DNA of 64,000 nt from Maribacter vaceletii (GTDB lineage: Bacteria > Bacteroidota > Bacteroidia > Flavobacteriales > Flavobacteriaceae). Both the position numbers and the translations under genes were made by a program. The notes under the pieces were generated by a model. The model made no database searches and had not been told where the DNA came from. It worked only from the letters and a program-made list of their open reading frames with translations. This document shows positions 44,514 through 54,159 of the stretch, one piece after another. The stretch's first letter is position 1; the number at the start of each line of letters is the position of its first letter. The stretch is from the NCBI RefSeq assembly GCF_003634105.1, contig NZ_RBIQ01000007.1, forward strand, positions 806,001 through 870,000, given 5' to 3'.

Positions 44514-45746
44514 TTATGCAATAGCATCTTCTCCGTGTCCAATTCTATTTTTTTCAATCTTATTACGCATAAAGAATAAAATTCCAAACAATACAACTAG
44601 AGCTAATGGAAAAAACACTACTATTCCTAAAACGGCTTTTCCTGCTGCAATTTCTGCCAAAACTCCTGATAAACCAGATGCTAAAGCATTATTTTTTTCT
44701 TCATCTAACCAAGAACCAATTACTGGATTCCACATAGAGGTAGCAAACATTCCAGCTCCACCAACTAACGACATTCCTAATGCACCTGTTTTTGGCAAGT
44801 ATTCTGATACAAAACCAATCATAGTTGGCCAAAAGTAACAAACTCCTAAAGCAAATAATGCAGCCGCAACATATATCATAGAGCCATCTACTATACTCAT
44901 AAGATAAATAGCTACACTAGTAATTATTGCAGACATCCAAAGAACCCCTGCAGGGTTTAATTTATGTACAATTGGTCCTGCAAAAAACCTGCCTAAAGCC
45001 ATAATACCAGTTACTAAAGCCAATACTAACATAGGGCTAGCACCAGAGCTACCTAAAATAGTTTCTATCCATTGTTGTGGTATAAACTCAGAAACCGCTG
45101 TTAATGTCATGCAAAGTGCCATAAAAATAAATAATGGACTTGCTAAGGCTTTTATATTATTAGATGTGTTAGATTCCATATTCTTACTTTCAGGAAATTT
45201 TTGAGTAAATATTAAATACCCATAAATTAATGTAGGAATTAGCATTGTTGCTATTAAGGTTTGCCACCCCATTCCGGCATCTGTTAAAAATTTAGTTACT
45301 AAAGCCCCTATAACAAGACCCCCAGGAAACCAAACATGAAATTTATTTAACATTGCTGTTCTGTTGTTAGTATACATTTCTGCTATCATTGGATTACATG
45401 CTGCTTCTACAGAACCATTTGCAAAACCAATAAAGAAGGTAGATATGATTAATGTCCAGAAACCACCTGCAAAAATGGTTAATAACAGCCCTAGCATATG
45501 ACATATGAAGGCAACAATCATTAATTTTTTAGCGCCCACAGTATTATAAAGTAACCCTCCAAGAATCATTGCTAGCGGAAACCCTAGAAAAGCCATACTA
45601 TTTATCCAACCTAATTCTTTATTAGAAATTTCAAAATCTACTCCTAATTGATTTAAAATACCTGCTCTTATTGCAAATGTCATAGACGTTACAATTAGAG
45701 AAATACAGGCTGCTAAAAATATTTGGTTTTTATTTACTTCTTTCAT
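44514..45746 (-). CDS. MFS transporter, FucP-like sugar:proton symporter
   Basis: The 410-aa protein has twelve predicted spans. FFIGFANGSVEAACNPMIAE near residue 105 and NKFHVWFPGGLVIGAL near 135 are typical of the FucP/sugar subgroup in Bacteroidota. It lies 41 bp upstream of the Gfo/Idh/MocA gene and 45 bp downstream of the DinB-like gene, so it is likely to import the sugar handled by the operon. Confidence 0.88.
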   Translation of the reverse strand: MKEVNKNQIFLAACISLIVTSMTFAIRAGILNQLGVDFEISNKELGWINSMAFLGFPLAMILGGLLYNTVGAKKLMIVAFICHMLGLLLTIFAGGFWTLIISTFFIGFANGSVEAACNPMIAEMYTNNRTAMLNKFHVWFPGGLVIGALVTKFLTDAGMGWQTLIATMLIPTLIYGYLIFTQKFPESKNMESNTSNNIKALASPLFIFMALCMTLTAVSEFIPQQWIETILGSSGASPMLVLALVTGIMALGRFFAGPIVHKLNPAGVLWMSAIITSVAIYLMSIVDGSMIYVAAALFALGVCYFWPTMIGFVSEYLPKTGALGMSLVGGAGMFATSMWNPVIGSWLDEEKNNALASGLSGVLAEIAAGKAVLGIVVFFPLALVVLFGILFFMRNKIEKNRIGHGEDAIA

Positions 45747-45791
45747 TTCCTTATATATTTAATTAGTTGGTGTTGTTATTAAGTTCTAAAG

Positions 45792-46235
45792 CTATCTTTT
45801 ATAAATAGCATAATCTAGAATTAGGGGGTCTAGTCCCTTTTTTCTAAAGTCTTTTGCTATTTGCCCTCTATGCTGGGTTGAGTGGTTTATGATATGAAAT
45901 AGCATATCTTGTAGTGTATTTGTAAAAAGCCGTCCTTCAGAACTCTCATAATCTATTCTATCCTCAAAATCATCTGCATTACTTGTTATTTCAAAAGAAT
46001 TTCTTTGATTTTCATAATGAATATCCTCCCACTCTTTTATATCATGTAATTGCCATATAGTGTATTTAGAAGGAATATTTATTATCCTAGAATTCCAAAT
46101 ATGATGCGCATTTAAAATATGGCTAAATAATCTAATTGTTTTATCAGGTATAGTTTCCATTGCAATACACTGCTCTATTATTTTTTTGTTGCAATAAAAA
46201 TTATAATCAAACATCTGATTAAAAAAACCCTTCAT
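45792..46235 (-). CDS. DinB-like four-helix-bundle protein
   Basis: The 147-aa protein has the DinB/YfiT-like layout with three potential metal ligands: His near residue 44 (LNAHHIWNSR) and two His in the C-terminal helix (IINHSTQHRGQIAKDFRKKG near 116-120). Family members often bind divalent metals and transfer or bind small thiols. It starts 12 bp after the TIM-barrel lipoprotein gene, so it is in that operon, but its connection to sugar metabolism is unclear. Confidence 0.85.
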   Translation of the reverse strand: MKGFFNQMFDYNFYCNKKIIEQCIAMETIPDKTIRLFSHILNAHHIWNSRIINIPSKYTIWQLHDIKEWEDIHYENQRNSFEITSNADDFEDRIDYESSEGRLFTNTLQDMLFHIINHSTQHRGQIAKDFRKKGLDPLILDYAIYKR

Positions 46236-46247
46236 AATATGTATTAA

Positions 46248-47252
46248 TTATTTAACTTTTTTAGAAGCACTTACTAACAATTTTTTTGTTGCTAATATAC
46301 CTTCTTCTTCCCCTAGTATTTTACCTTCGTATTCTACTCCTATAAAACCAGTATACCCTGCATCTTTTACAATTTGAAGCATTTTTACGTAGTTTATTTC
46401 AGTTTCGTTTCCATTAACATCAAAATCATGCGTTTTAGCACTAACGGCTTTTGCCCTTGGCATTAATTCTTTTACCCCTTGGTATTTGTCATATTCATTT
46501 GCACAGCCCTTAGATCTATCTTTTTTATCATTTCTCTTGATGCAAAAATTACCAAAATCTGGCAATGTTCCACAATTGTCCATATTTACAAGCTCCATAA
46601 CTTCCGCTACTAAAGCTCCATTAGAGGAAAGACCTCCGTGGTTTTCTACTATTATATTTATATTCTTTGTTTGTGCATAAGTAGCTAATTGTGTTAAACC
46701 ATCAACAGCATTTTTTTTCCATTCTTCAGGAATGTCGCTACCCGCTAAATTAACTCGTATAGAATGGCAACCCATTGCAGCTGCAGCATCTACCCATTTA
46801 TAATGTTTTTCTATTGCATTTTTTCTTTCTTTAGCATTGGTTACCGCTAATTTTCCTTGACCATCTATCATAATAATCAAATTTTGCATCCCATGCTTTT
46901 TTGCTTCCGCATTACATTTTTCTACAAAAGAAGCCATTGCTTCTTTGGAGTAATTTGCTTTAGATAATTCTGGGTTGTATAATTGACTTACATATTCTAA
47001 ACCACTAAAACCCAACTTTTTTGCTTTTTCAGCAAATGTATAAGGATCTACACCTTTTTCTTTTATCATGGTATGTATAGACCATTGCGCTAATGATAAT
47101 TTAAAAAAAGGATCCGCACTAACTACTACCTCTTCTTTAGTAGTTTCTTTTTCTGAAGTTTCCTTTTTTACTTCTTTACAGGAATATGCAGTAGCAAATA
47201 AAATGACTACCAATAATCTAATTTTTGTATTTACAATACTATTCTTTCTCAT
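46248..47252 (-). CDS. periplasmic TIM-barrel sugar isomerase/epimerase-like lipoprotein
   Basis: The 334-aa protein has a lipoprotein signal ending TAYSCKEV (Cys near residue 25), then a xylose-isomerase-like barrel. Ligand candidates are NINIIVENHGG (Glu), TLPDFGNFC (Asp), AVSAKTHDFD (His) and FIGVEYEG (Glu). Export of such a barrel is characteristic of Bacteroidota sugar loci, where related lipoproteins act on 3-keto-glycosides as lyases. It is the first gene of the operon leading through DinB-like and MFS to Gfo/Idh/MocA, and diverges from the second GMC gene. Confidence 0.88.
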   Translation of the reverse strand: MRKNSIVNTKIRLLVVILFATAYSCKEVKKETSEKETTKEEVVVSADPFFKLSLAQWSIHTMIKEKGVDPYTFAEKAKKLGFSGLEYVSQLYNPELSKANYSKEAMASFVEKCNAEAKKHGMQNLIIMIDGQGKLAVTNAKERKNAIEKHYKWVDAAAAMGCHSIRVNLAGSDIPEEWKKNAVDGLTQLATYAQTKNINIIVENHGGLSSNGALVAEVMELVNMDNCGTLPDFGNFCIKRNDKKDRSKGCANEYDKYQGVKELMPRAKAVSAKTHDFDVNGNETEINYVKMLQIVKDAGYTGFIGVEYEGKILGEEEGILATKKLLVSASKKVK

Positions 47253-47284
47253 ATCTTTTTTGGTTCTATTTTTTCGTTATATGT

Positions 47285-47292
47285 CAAAAATA
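47285..47292 (-). promoter_or_regulatory. -7 element (TATTTTTG) of the TIM-barrel lipoprotein operon
   Basis: On the minus strand TATTTTTG matches TAnnTTTG exactly, giving a leader of about 26 bases before the ATG at 47252. Confidence 0.5.
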
Positions 47293-47422
47293 GTGGTATT
47301 TATCGTATTGCACAATTGTAAAATACTACAACGTTATAGTAAATCTTTCCTAATTATTAAGGGAAATAAATGTAGAAAATTAATTTTATATTTAATAAAT
47401 TTAGGGATTAAACAATTAATAC

Positions 47423-49138
47423 ATGAGCAAATTTTATTATAACGAAGAACAAGATTTTTACGATGCAATTGTTGTTGGGACTGGAATAAGTGGTGGATGG
47501 GCTGCTAAAGAACTGTGTGAAAACGGTCTAAAAACCTTAGTTTTAGAACGAGGTAAAATGGTTACCCATATAAAAGACTATGAAACTGCTCATAAAGACC
47601 CTTGGGACTTTCCAAATGGTGGACAACCTACACAAGAAGAACTTGCCAAACAACCAAAGCAAAGTAGAACCGGTTACACTACTAAATCTGCTAGTTCTAT
47701 GTGGTTTGTTAATGATTTAGAGCACCCATATAACGAAACAAAACGTTTTGATTGGATGCGTGGTTACCACGTTGGTGGGCGTTCTTTACAATGGGGTAGA
47801 CAAAGTTATCGTTTAAGTGATATTGATTTTACTGCAAATAAAAGAGAAGGCATTGCCGTTGACTGGCCTATACGTTATAAAGATATAGCTCCTTGGTATG
47901 ATAAAGTAGAAGAATACATAGGAGTTAGTGGAGAAAATTTAGGCTTAGAACAATTACCTGATGGTAAATTTCTTCCAAAAATGGATCTTAATTGTGTTGA
48001 AGAACACCTAAAAGAAAAAGTTGCCGAAAATTTTGATGGAAGGGTGGTAACTGCTGGTAGAGTTGCTCATATAACTGGGAATAAAGAATTTGATGGCAGA
48101 ACTAAATGTCAATTTAGAAATAGATGTATAAGAGGGTGTCCTTTTGGAGCATACTTTAGTAGTTTATCTTCTACTTTACCAGCAGCAGAACGTACAGGTA
48201 ACATGACATTAAGACCAGACTCTATTGTTCATGAAGTTATATATGACCCAAAAACAAAACGAGCTACTGGCGTTAGAGTAATTGATAGATTAACTAAAGA
48301 AAAGTTTGAATTTAAGGCCAAAGTAATATTCTTATGTGCCTCAGCAATTGCATCTACCTCTATACTAATGCAATCTAAGTCCGAAACTTTTCCTAATGGA
48401 ATGGGAAATACATCTGACCAGTTAGGGCGTAATATTATGGACCATCATTTAAAAGTTGGCGCCAGAGCAAAAGTGGATGGTTTTACAGATAAATATTATA
48501 AAGGAAGAAGACCAAATGGAATATATATTCCTAGATTTAAAAATTTAGGAAGAGATAGTAATACTAAATCTTACAAAAGAGGATTTGGTTACCAAGGAAG
48601 TGCTTCTAGAGGTAATTGGGAAGATTCTATTGCCGAACTGTCTCATGGTAAAAATTTAAAAGATGCCATTTTAAAACCAGGAGGATGGACTATTGGTATT
48701 GGAGGGTTTGGAGAGGTTCTTCCTTATGAAGATAATAGGTTTACTTTAGATTACGATAAAAAAGACCAATGGGGCTTACCAACTGTTACTTTTGATGCAG
48801 AATTAAAAGAGAATGAGCGTAATATGCGTAAAGACATGCAAGAATCTGCTATAGAAATGTTAACTAAAGCCGGGTTTAAAGATGTAGAAGGTTATGATGA
48901 TACTTCTGCTGCACTTGGACTAGGTATTCATGAAATGGGGACTGCTCGTATGGGAAGAAATCGTAAAACATCTGTTCTAAACGGAAATAACCAATTACAT
49001 GATGTCTCAAATGTTTATGTAACTGATGGCTCTTTTATGACATCGTCTAGTTGTGTAAACCCATCATTAACTTATATGGCATTTACAGCCAGAGCTGCTA
49101 ATCATGCTGCTGAACAATTTAAAAAAGGAAAACTATAA
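47423..49138 (+). CDS. GMC oxidoreductase, probable glycoside 3-dehydrogenase catalytic subunit (second copy)
   Basis: The 571-aa flavoprotein is a paralogue of the one at 41032: Rossmann motif IVVGTGISGGWAAKELCENG, three-Cys motif CQFRNRCIRGCPFGAYF near residue 229, and C-terminal GIHEMGTARMG and SSCVNPSLTYMAFTARAANH. The stop overlaps the next start by one base, so it is translationally coupled to the subunit-3-like protein, the expected exported partner. Oxidation of a glycoside at C3 with electrons passed through the Fe-S site to a cytochrome is the likely reaction; I saw no cytochrome c gene in the locus. Confidence 0.9.
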   Translation: MSKFYYNEEQDFYDAIVVGTGISGGWAAKELCENGLKTLVLERGKMVTHIKDYETAHKDPWDFPNGGQPTQEELAKQPKQSRTGYTTKSASSMWFVNDLEHPYNETKRFDWMRGYHVGGRSLQWGRQSYRLSDIDFTANKREGIAVDWPIRYKDIAPWYDKVEEYIGVSGENLGLEQLPDGKFLPKMDLNCVEEHLKEKVAENFDGRVVTAGRVAHITGNKEFDGRTKCQFRNRCIRGCPFGAYFSSLSSTLPAAERTGNMTLRPDSIVHEVIYDPKTKRATGVRVIDRLTKEKFEFKAKVIFLCASAIASTSILMQSKSETFPNGMGNTSDQLGRNIMDHHLKVGARAKVDGFTDKYYKGRRPNGIYIPRFKNLGRDSNTKSYKRGFGYQGSASRGNWEDSIAELSHGKNLKDAILKPGGWTIGIGGFGEVLPYEDNRFTLDYDKKDQWGLPTVTFDAELKENERNMRKDMQESAIEMLTKAGFKDVEGYDDTSAALGLGIHEMGTARMGRNRKTSVLNGNNQLHDVSNVYVTDGSFMTSSSCVNPSLTYMAFTARAANHAAEQFKKGKL

Positions 49139-49788
49139 TGGATAGAAGAAAAGCACTAAAAAATATGGGGTTGTCTCTTGGTTACGTAGTAGCCACTCCT
49201 ACCCTACTAAGCATTGTTCAAAGTTGTAAAACAGAAAAAACACTTGAATGGGTTCCAGATTTCTTTACTAAAGAGCAAGGGGAAACTTTAATCTCCTTAG
49301 TAGATTTAATTCTACCAGCCACAGATACTCCTTCTGCTTCGGAATTACAAGTGCATTTATTTATAGATAAATTTTCTAAAGAAGTAATGCCTAAAGAACA
49401 GCAAGATGTTTTTAAAACTACATTTAATGCATTTACTAACACAGCTTTAAAAGATTCTGGAAAAGAGTCCCCTAAAGAGCTAACTTCAGCTAATTTAGAT
49501 ATGTCTTTATCTAAAGCATTAAAAATAAGTAAAGGGCAACAAAAAGAAAATGATAAAGCTATTATGGTATATAACAATGCTATTGCTGCTCAAAATAGTT
49601 CGGTAGTTCTTGCTGATGATGTTGCATGTTATGCTTTTGCTAGCAAGTTAAGAGGACTGACTATTTGGGGGTATAAAACCTCTGAATATGTTGGAGAAAA
49701 GGTTTTAGCATACCTACCTATACCTGGAGAATATATAGCTTGTGGTGATGTGGAAGAACTAACACAAAACAAAGCCTGGTCTTTATAA
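49138..49788 (+). CDS. gluconate 2-dehydrogenase subunit 3 family protein (dehydrogenase small subunit)
   Basis: The 216-aa protein starts MDRRKALKNMGLSLGYVVAT with a twin Arg followed by a hydrophobic stretch and VQSC, so a Tat signal, possibly with lipid attachment at the Cys near residue 30. The rest has the subunit-3 pattern LISLVDLILPATDTPSASEL and GLTIWGYKTSEYVGEKVLAY near the C-terminus. Such subunits carry the flavin subunit through the Tat system and stabilise it. One-base overlap with the GMC gene confirms the pairing. A strong terminator follows. Confidence 0.92.
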   Translation: MDRRKALKNMGLSLGYVVATPTLLSIVQSCKTEKTLEWVPDFFTKEQGETLISLVDLILPATDTPSASELQVHLFIDKFSKEVMPKEQQDVFKTTFNAFTNTALKDSGKESPKELTSANLDMSLSKALKISKGQQKENDKAIMVYNNAIAAQNSSVVLADDVACYAFASKLRGLTIWGYKTSEYVGEKVLAYLPIPGEYIACGDVEELTQNKAWSL

Positions 49789-49806
49789 ATTATAACACTT
49801 AGTTTT

Positions 49807-49844
49807 AAATTAAAAAGTGGCTTAGATAAGCCGCTTTTTAATTT
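49807..49844 (+). terminator. terminator of the GMC/subunit-3 operon
   Basis: AAATTAAAAAGTGGCTTA pairs with TAAGCCGCTTTTTAATTT (one G-U pair) around GA, 18 bp after the stop. Confidence 0.85.
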
Positions 49845-49857
49845 AAACTCGCAAATA

Positions 49858-49930
49858 AGATTGAGGCAAACTCACGAGCTATTCATAAGAAAACAACTTA
49901 TAAAATTCGAATCAAGCTTTGGAACATATA
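49858..49930. repeat. intergenic repeat, copy B (degenerate)
   Basis: This stretch aligns with 9994-10055 over about 65 bp: TGAGGCAAACTCACGAG against GGGGCAAGCCCACAAGG, ATTCATAAGAAAA against ATTTATAGGAAAC, and ATTCGAATCAAGCTTTGGA against TTTCGAGGCAAGCCTCGGA. The hairpin arms seen in copy A have decayed. It lies just after a terminator. The following 220 bp up to the small ORF at 50151 show nothing recognisable. Confidence 0.5.
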
Positions 49931-50150
49931 AATTATTCAGTGAAAATCTCATTCACTTTAAAACTAATGGGGAATATTTTTATAATTGTAGGATTTTTCC
50001 TATATTTGATATTATAGAAAGACATTACCAATAAACTAATTTCACTATATTCTATTAAAAATTAACACATTAACAAATTTTTAATAGTGTGGTTTGTAAT
50101 TTTTTAATAACTATGCCGTTCTAATATATATACATTAAAAATTTATAATC

Positions 50151-50234
50151 ATGGACAACTATATTATTATACTGGCTTTGTACGTGATGGCATATATATT
50201 CTCTTTAGTATTTAAGCCATACTTCAAAAAATAA
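50151..50234 (+). CDS. candidate 27-aa membrane peptide
   Basis: ATG to TAA encodes 27 residues: MDNYIIILALYVMAYIFSLV then FKPYFKK, that is one membrane span with a basic C-terminal tail, as in known small membrane proteins. It is in a 551-bp gap between a terminator (49807-49844) and the nrdA terminator (50285-50318). An AT-rich upstream region has no exact -7 element. With this length and base composition chance cannot be excluded. Confidence 0.35.
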   Translation: MDNYIIILALYVMAYIFSLVFKPYFKK

Positions 50235-50284
50235 CAATTTTTGTATTTAGTATATCTTATACTATTTATAAAAAAATCATATAA

Positions 50285-50318
50285 AAAAGCCCTAGTAAAA
50301 TTGTTTACTAGGGCTTTT
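50285..50318 (-). terminator. terminator of the nrd operon (works in both directions)
   Basis: AAAAGCCCTAGTAAA and TTTACTAGGGCTTTT are perfect 15-bp arms around ATTG, 22 bp past the nrdA stop on the minus strand, with T-runs on both sides. Confidence 0.85.
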
Positions 50319-50339
50319 CTTGTACTATATAGAGTAGTT

Positions 50340-52832
50340 TTAAGAACCACACATTAAACAATCATCATCCGCTTGTCCTTCTTTAGCTCTTGCAATCATT
50401 TCCTTCATTTCTTCTGGGGTTAATGGCTGCACATCTAGTTCTGGTTGTACAACCGTAGTTGCTGCTTTTACCTCCATAGACACTGCTTCTGCCGCTGTTG
50501 GCGCAGGCGTAGCAGCTGTTACCTCTGCTTCTGCTGCTATACTTACAGGCACTTCTTTTTTCTTTGTATTGTCTAACGTAAACTTAATTGCATCTACAGC
50601 TGCTTTAGTACGTAAATAATACATTCCTGTTTTTAAACCACTCTTCCATGCATAAAAGTGCATAGATGTTAATTTAGAATAATTAGCATTCTCCATGAAT
50701 AAGTTTAAAGACTGACTTTGATCAATAAAGTAACCTCTATGGCGACTCATATCAATAATATCCTTCATACTTAATTCCCAAACTGTTTTATATAAATCTC
50801 TAATATCTTGAGGAATAGTCTCTATATGTTGTATAGATCCGTTTGCACGCATTAGTTCTTGCTTCATGTTTTCATTCCACATCCCCAAATCAACTAAATC
50901 CTCTAATAAATGCTTATTTACAACAATAAATTCTCCTGAAAGTACCCTTCTTGTATAAATATTAGAAGTATACGGCTCAAAACACTCATTATTACCTAAT
51001 ATTTGAGAAGTAGATGCTGTTGGCATAGGAGCAACTAATAAAGAATTACGAACACCATTCTTTAATACATCTTTTCTTAATTTTTCCCAATTCCATCTTC
51101 CAGAAAGTTCCTCATCTTTAATTCCCCAAAGATTGTATTGGAATTCTCCCTGTGACATTGGAGAGCCCTCATAAGAAGAATATGCCCCTTCTTCTTTTGC
51201 CATTTCCATTGAAGCTGTTACCGCTGCAAAATAAAGCGTTTCAAAAATCTCTTGGTTTAATTTTTTTGCATCATCACTTGTAAAAGGCATGCGTAACATA
51301 ATAAATGCATCTGCAAGACCTTGCACGCCTAAACCAATAGGTCTATGGCGCATATTAGAATTTTCTGCCTCTTTTACTGGGTAATAATTTCTATCTATTA
51401 CTTTATTTAAATTCTTTGTAACCCTTTTTGTTACTTTAAATAATTCTTTATGATCAAACGCTCCGTTTTTAACAAACATTGGTAACGCAATAGAAGCTAA
51501 ATTACATACAGCTACCTCGTCTGGAGAAGTATACTCCATTATTTCTGTACATAAATTAGAAGAACGAATTGTACCTAAATTCTTTTGGTTACTCTTACGG
51601 TTAGCTGCATCTTTATACAACATATAAGGGGTTCCTGTTTCTATCTGAGATTCTAATATTTTCTCCCAAAGTTCACGAGCCTTAACTGTTTTTCTTCCTT
51701 TTCCTTCTGCTTCATACTTTAGGTACAAGGTTTCAAACTCTTCACTATGTTTTGTAAATAAACCAGGACATTCGTTAGGACACATTAAAGTCCAATCCTC
51801 ATTTCCTTCTACTCTTTTCATGAATAAATCAGAAATCCACATAGCATAAAACAAATCACGAGCACGCATTTCTTCTTTACCGTGGTTCTTTTTTAAATCT
51901 AAGAATTCAAAAATATCGGCGTGCCATGGTTCCATATAAATAGCAAAACTACCTTTACGTTTTCCTCCTCCTTGATCTACATATCTTGCTGTATCATTAA
52001 AAACTTGTAACATTGGAACTATACCATTAGACGTACCATTGGTACCTGCAATATAGGACCCTGTAGCTCTTACATTATGTATAGATAACCCTATACCACC
52101 AGCAGACTGAGATATTTTAGCTGTTTGCTTTAAAGTATCGTAAATACCATCTATACTATCATCTTTCATTGCTAAAAGAAAACAAGAAGACATTTGTGGT
52201 TTTGGAGTACCAGAATTAAAAAGAGTTGGTGTAGCGTGAGTAAAATATTTTTTAGACATTAACTCATACGTCTCTATAGCAGCATCTAAATCATTTAAAT
52301 GTATTCCTATAGAAACACGCATAAGCATATGTTGCGGTCTTTCTGCAATTTGACCATTTATTTTTAACAGATAAGAACGCTCTAGTGTTTTAAAACCAAA
52401 ATAGTCGTAGCCAAAATCTCGGTTATATATAATTGTAGAGTCTAATTTTTCAGCGTTTTCAGATATAACATTAAAAACCTCATCAGAAAGCAACGGAGCT
52501 TCTTTACCAGTTCTAGGGTTTACATACAAATACAAATCTTTCATTGTTTCGGAGAAAGATTTTTTTGTGTTTTTATGCAAGTTAGAAACAGAAATACGAG
52601 CTGCTAATTTTGCGTAATCTGGATGCGTTGTGGTCATTGTTGCTGCAATCTCAGCTGCAAGATTGTCTAACTCCGAAGTTGTAACACCATCATACAAACC
52701 TTCAATTACTCTCATTGCCACTTTAAGTGGATCTACTAAAGCATTTAGTCCATAACAAAGTTTACGAACTCTTGCTGTAATTTTGTCGAACATTATTAGT
52801 TCTTTTCTTCCGTCTCTTTTTACTACATACAT
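50340..52832 (-). CDS. nrdA: class Ia ribonucleoside-diphosphate reductase, alpha subunit
   Basis: The 830-aa catalytic subunit reduces ribonucleoside diphosphates. It has an N-terminal ATP-cone (about 1-95, starting [20 protein letters not shown]), [20 protein letters not shown] near 205 with the substrate-site Cys, [20 protein letters not shown] near 428 with the radical Cys region, and a C-terminal pair CLMC for re-reduction. A linker of about 50 residues rich in Ala/Glu/Val precedes that tail. It follows nrdB at 129 bp on the same strand. Confidence 0.96.
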   Translation of the reverse strand: MYVVKRDGRKELIMFDKITARVRKLCYGLNALVDPLKVAMRVIEGLYDGVTTSELDNLAAEIAATMTTTHPDYAKLAARISVSNLHKNTKKSFSETMKDLYLYVNPRTGKEAPLLSDEVFNVISENAEKLDSTIIYNRDFGYDYFGFKTLERSYLLKINGQIAERPQHMLMRVSIGIHLNDLDAAIETYELMSKKYFTHATPTLFNSGTPKPQMSSCFLLAMKDDSIDGIYDTLKQTAKISQSAGGIGLSIHNVRATGSYIAGTNGTSNGIVPMLQVFNDTARYVDQGGGKRKGSFAIYMEPWHADIFEFLDLKKNHGKEEMRARDLFYAMWISDLFMKRVEGNEDWTLMCPNECPGLFTKHSEEFETLYLKYEAEGKGRKTVKARELWEKILESQIETGTPYMLYKDAANRKSNQKNLGTIRSSNLCTEIMEYTSPDEVAVCNLASIALPMFVKNGAFDHKELFKVTKRVTKNLNKVIDRNYYPVKEAENSNMRHRPIGLGVQGLADAFIMLRMPFTSDDAKKLNQEIFETLYFAAVTASMEMAKEEGAYSSYEGSPMSQGEFQYNLWGIKDEELSGRWNWEKLRKDVLKNGVRNSLLVAPMPTASTSQILGNNECFEPYTSNIYTRRVLSGEFIVVNKHLLEDLVDLGMWNENMKQELMRANGSIQHIETIPQDIRDLYKTVWELSMKDIIDMSRHRGYFIDQSQSLNLFMENANYSKLTSMHFYAWKSGLKTGMYYLRTKAAVDAIKFTLDNTKKKEVPVSIAAEAEVTAATPAPTAAEAVSMEVKAATTVVQPELDVQPLTPEEMKEMIARAKEGQADDDCLMCGS

Positions 52833-52867
52833 ATTGCTACAAGGGTTTTAATGGTGTGTTAATATTA

Positions 52868-52956
52868 GGGTCGGTTAATAATCAACCGTCCTAACTAGTT
52901 TTACTGCAGGTTTTTATAATTAATTGGGGTATAAAACAACAAACTAATGTTGTTTT
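52868..52956 (-). promoter_or_regulatory. two hairpins in the nrdB-nrdA intercistronic gap
   Basis: In mRNA orientation the first hairpin (52933-52956) has 9-bp perfect arms AAAACAACA/TGTTGTTTT just past the nrdB stop with a weak T-tail; the second (52868-52892) pairs GGaCGGTT with AACCGaCC around 7 bases, about 36 bp before the nrdA ATG. They could attenuate, stabilise or process the transcript and set the subunit ratio. Confidence 0.5.
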
Positions 52957-52961
52957 AGGCA

Positions 52962-53948
52962 TCAGAAATCAGCGTCGAAACTTATTTTCTGAGAATCTTC
53001 ATCATCCTCTGTATTTAACACGCCGGCTTTTTGATATTCTGAAACGCGTTTTTCAAAGAAATTAGTTTTTCCTTGTAAGGAAATCATATCCATAAAATCG
53101 AACGGATTGGTAGAATTATACACTTTATCGCATCCTAATTCTACTAATAAACGATCCGTAACAAATTCAAGATACTGGGTCATTAATTTAGCATTCATTC
53201 CTATTAAGCTAACAGGAAGTGATTCTGTTATAAACTCTCTTTCTATATTAAGAGCATCTACTAAAATTTCTTTTATTCTTTCTTTTGGAACTTTATTTAC
53301 AATATGATGGTTGTGTAAATGCACAGCAAAATCACAATGCATACCTTCATCTCTTGAAATTAACTCATTAGAGAAGGTTAAACCAGGCATAAGACCTCTC
53401 TTTTTTAACCAATATATAGAGCAAAAAGAACCTGAGAAGAAAATACCTTCTACTGCTGCAAACGCTATTAAACGTTCTGCAAAACTTGGAGACTCTATCC
53501 ATTTAAGAGCCCAATCTGCTTTTTTCTTAATTGCAGGAAAATTTTCTATTGCCTGGAAAAGTTTTGTTTTTTCCTTATCATCCTTAACATACGTATCTAT
53601 TAATAGAGAATAGGTTTCTGAATGTATGTTTTCCATCATTATTTGAAAACCATAGAAAAATTTTGCTTCTGAATATTGTACTTCATTCACAAAATTTTCT
53701 GCTAAATTTTCATTTACTATACCGTCTGATGCAGCAAAAAATGCAAGAATATGTTTTATAAAATATCGTTCATCGTCACTTAACTTATTATTCCAGTCGG
53801 TTAAGTCTTCATGCAAATCTATTTCTTCTGCCGTCCATATACATGCCTCTTGCTTTTTATACCAATCCCATAAATCATTATGTTGAATTGGAAATATTAC
53901 AAACCGATCTTTGTTTTCGGCTAAAATGGGCTCAATGGATATAGACAT
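52962..53948 (-). CDS. nrdB: class Ia ribonucleoside-diphosphate reductase, beta subunit
   Basis: The 328-aa diiron protein supplies the tyrosyl radical. Ligand motifs are all present: [14 protein letters not shown] (first Asp), [18 protein letters not shown] (Glu, His, and the radical Tyr at the expected +7 spacing from the Glu), [17 protein letters not shown] (Glu) and [17 protein letters not shown] (Glu and His). The C-terminal tail is acidic ([15 protein letters not shown]) and should bind NrdA. It is the first gene of the nrdB-nrdA operon. Confidence 0.96.
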   Translation of the reverse strand: MSISIEPILAENKDRFVIFPIQHNDLWDWYKKQEACIWTAEEIDLHEDLTDWNNKLSDDERYFIKHILAFFAASDGIVNENLAENFVNEVQYSEAKFFYGFQIMMENIHSETYSLLIDTYVKDDKEKTKLFQAIENFPAIKKKADWALKWIESPSFAERLIAFAAVEGIFFSGSFCSIYWLKKRGLMPGLTFSNELISRDEGMHCDFAVHLHNHHIVNKVPKERIKEILVDALNIEREFITESLPVSLIGMNAKLMTQYLEFVTDRLLVELGCDKVYNSTNPFDFMDMISLQGKTNFFEKRVSEYQKAGVLNTEDDEDSQKISFDADF

Positions 53949-54008
53949 AATAATTTGTGCTTTTTATATTTTATTTTACTAGAAAAAAAACCTCCCTCTA
54001 CGGACTAA

Positions 54009-54016
54009 CAAAGATG
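54009..54016 (-). promoter_or_regulatory. possible -7 element (CATCTTTG) of nrdB
   Basis: On the minus strand CATCTTTG deviates from TAnnTTTG at the first base only. It lies about 60 bp before the nrdB ATG and would leave a leader of about 53 bases. No palindromic NrdR box pair was recognised. Confidence 0.35.
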
Positions 54017-54159
54017 TAAAATTAACGCCAAATTTTAAGGGCTAATTAAGTAATATGGTCACAAAGTTTTTAACACACAATGTTGAAATGTATGTTGACC
54101 AGTAATGTTTATTAGCCTTTACAAAGAATTGATTTTTGAAATAAAAATAGAGTAAAAAA

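Noticed and set aside
47068-47442. 124-aa plus-strand ORF spanning the gap before the second GMC gene
   Set aside because: Its first half is antisense to the TIM-barrel lipoprotein gene and the rest is the AT-rich promoter gap; the hydrophobic look comes from base composition.
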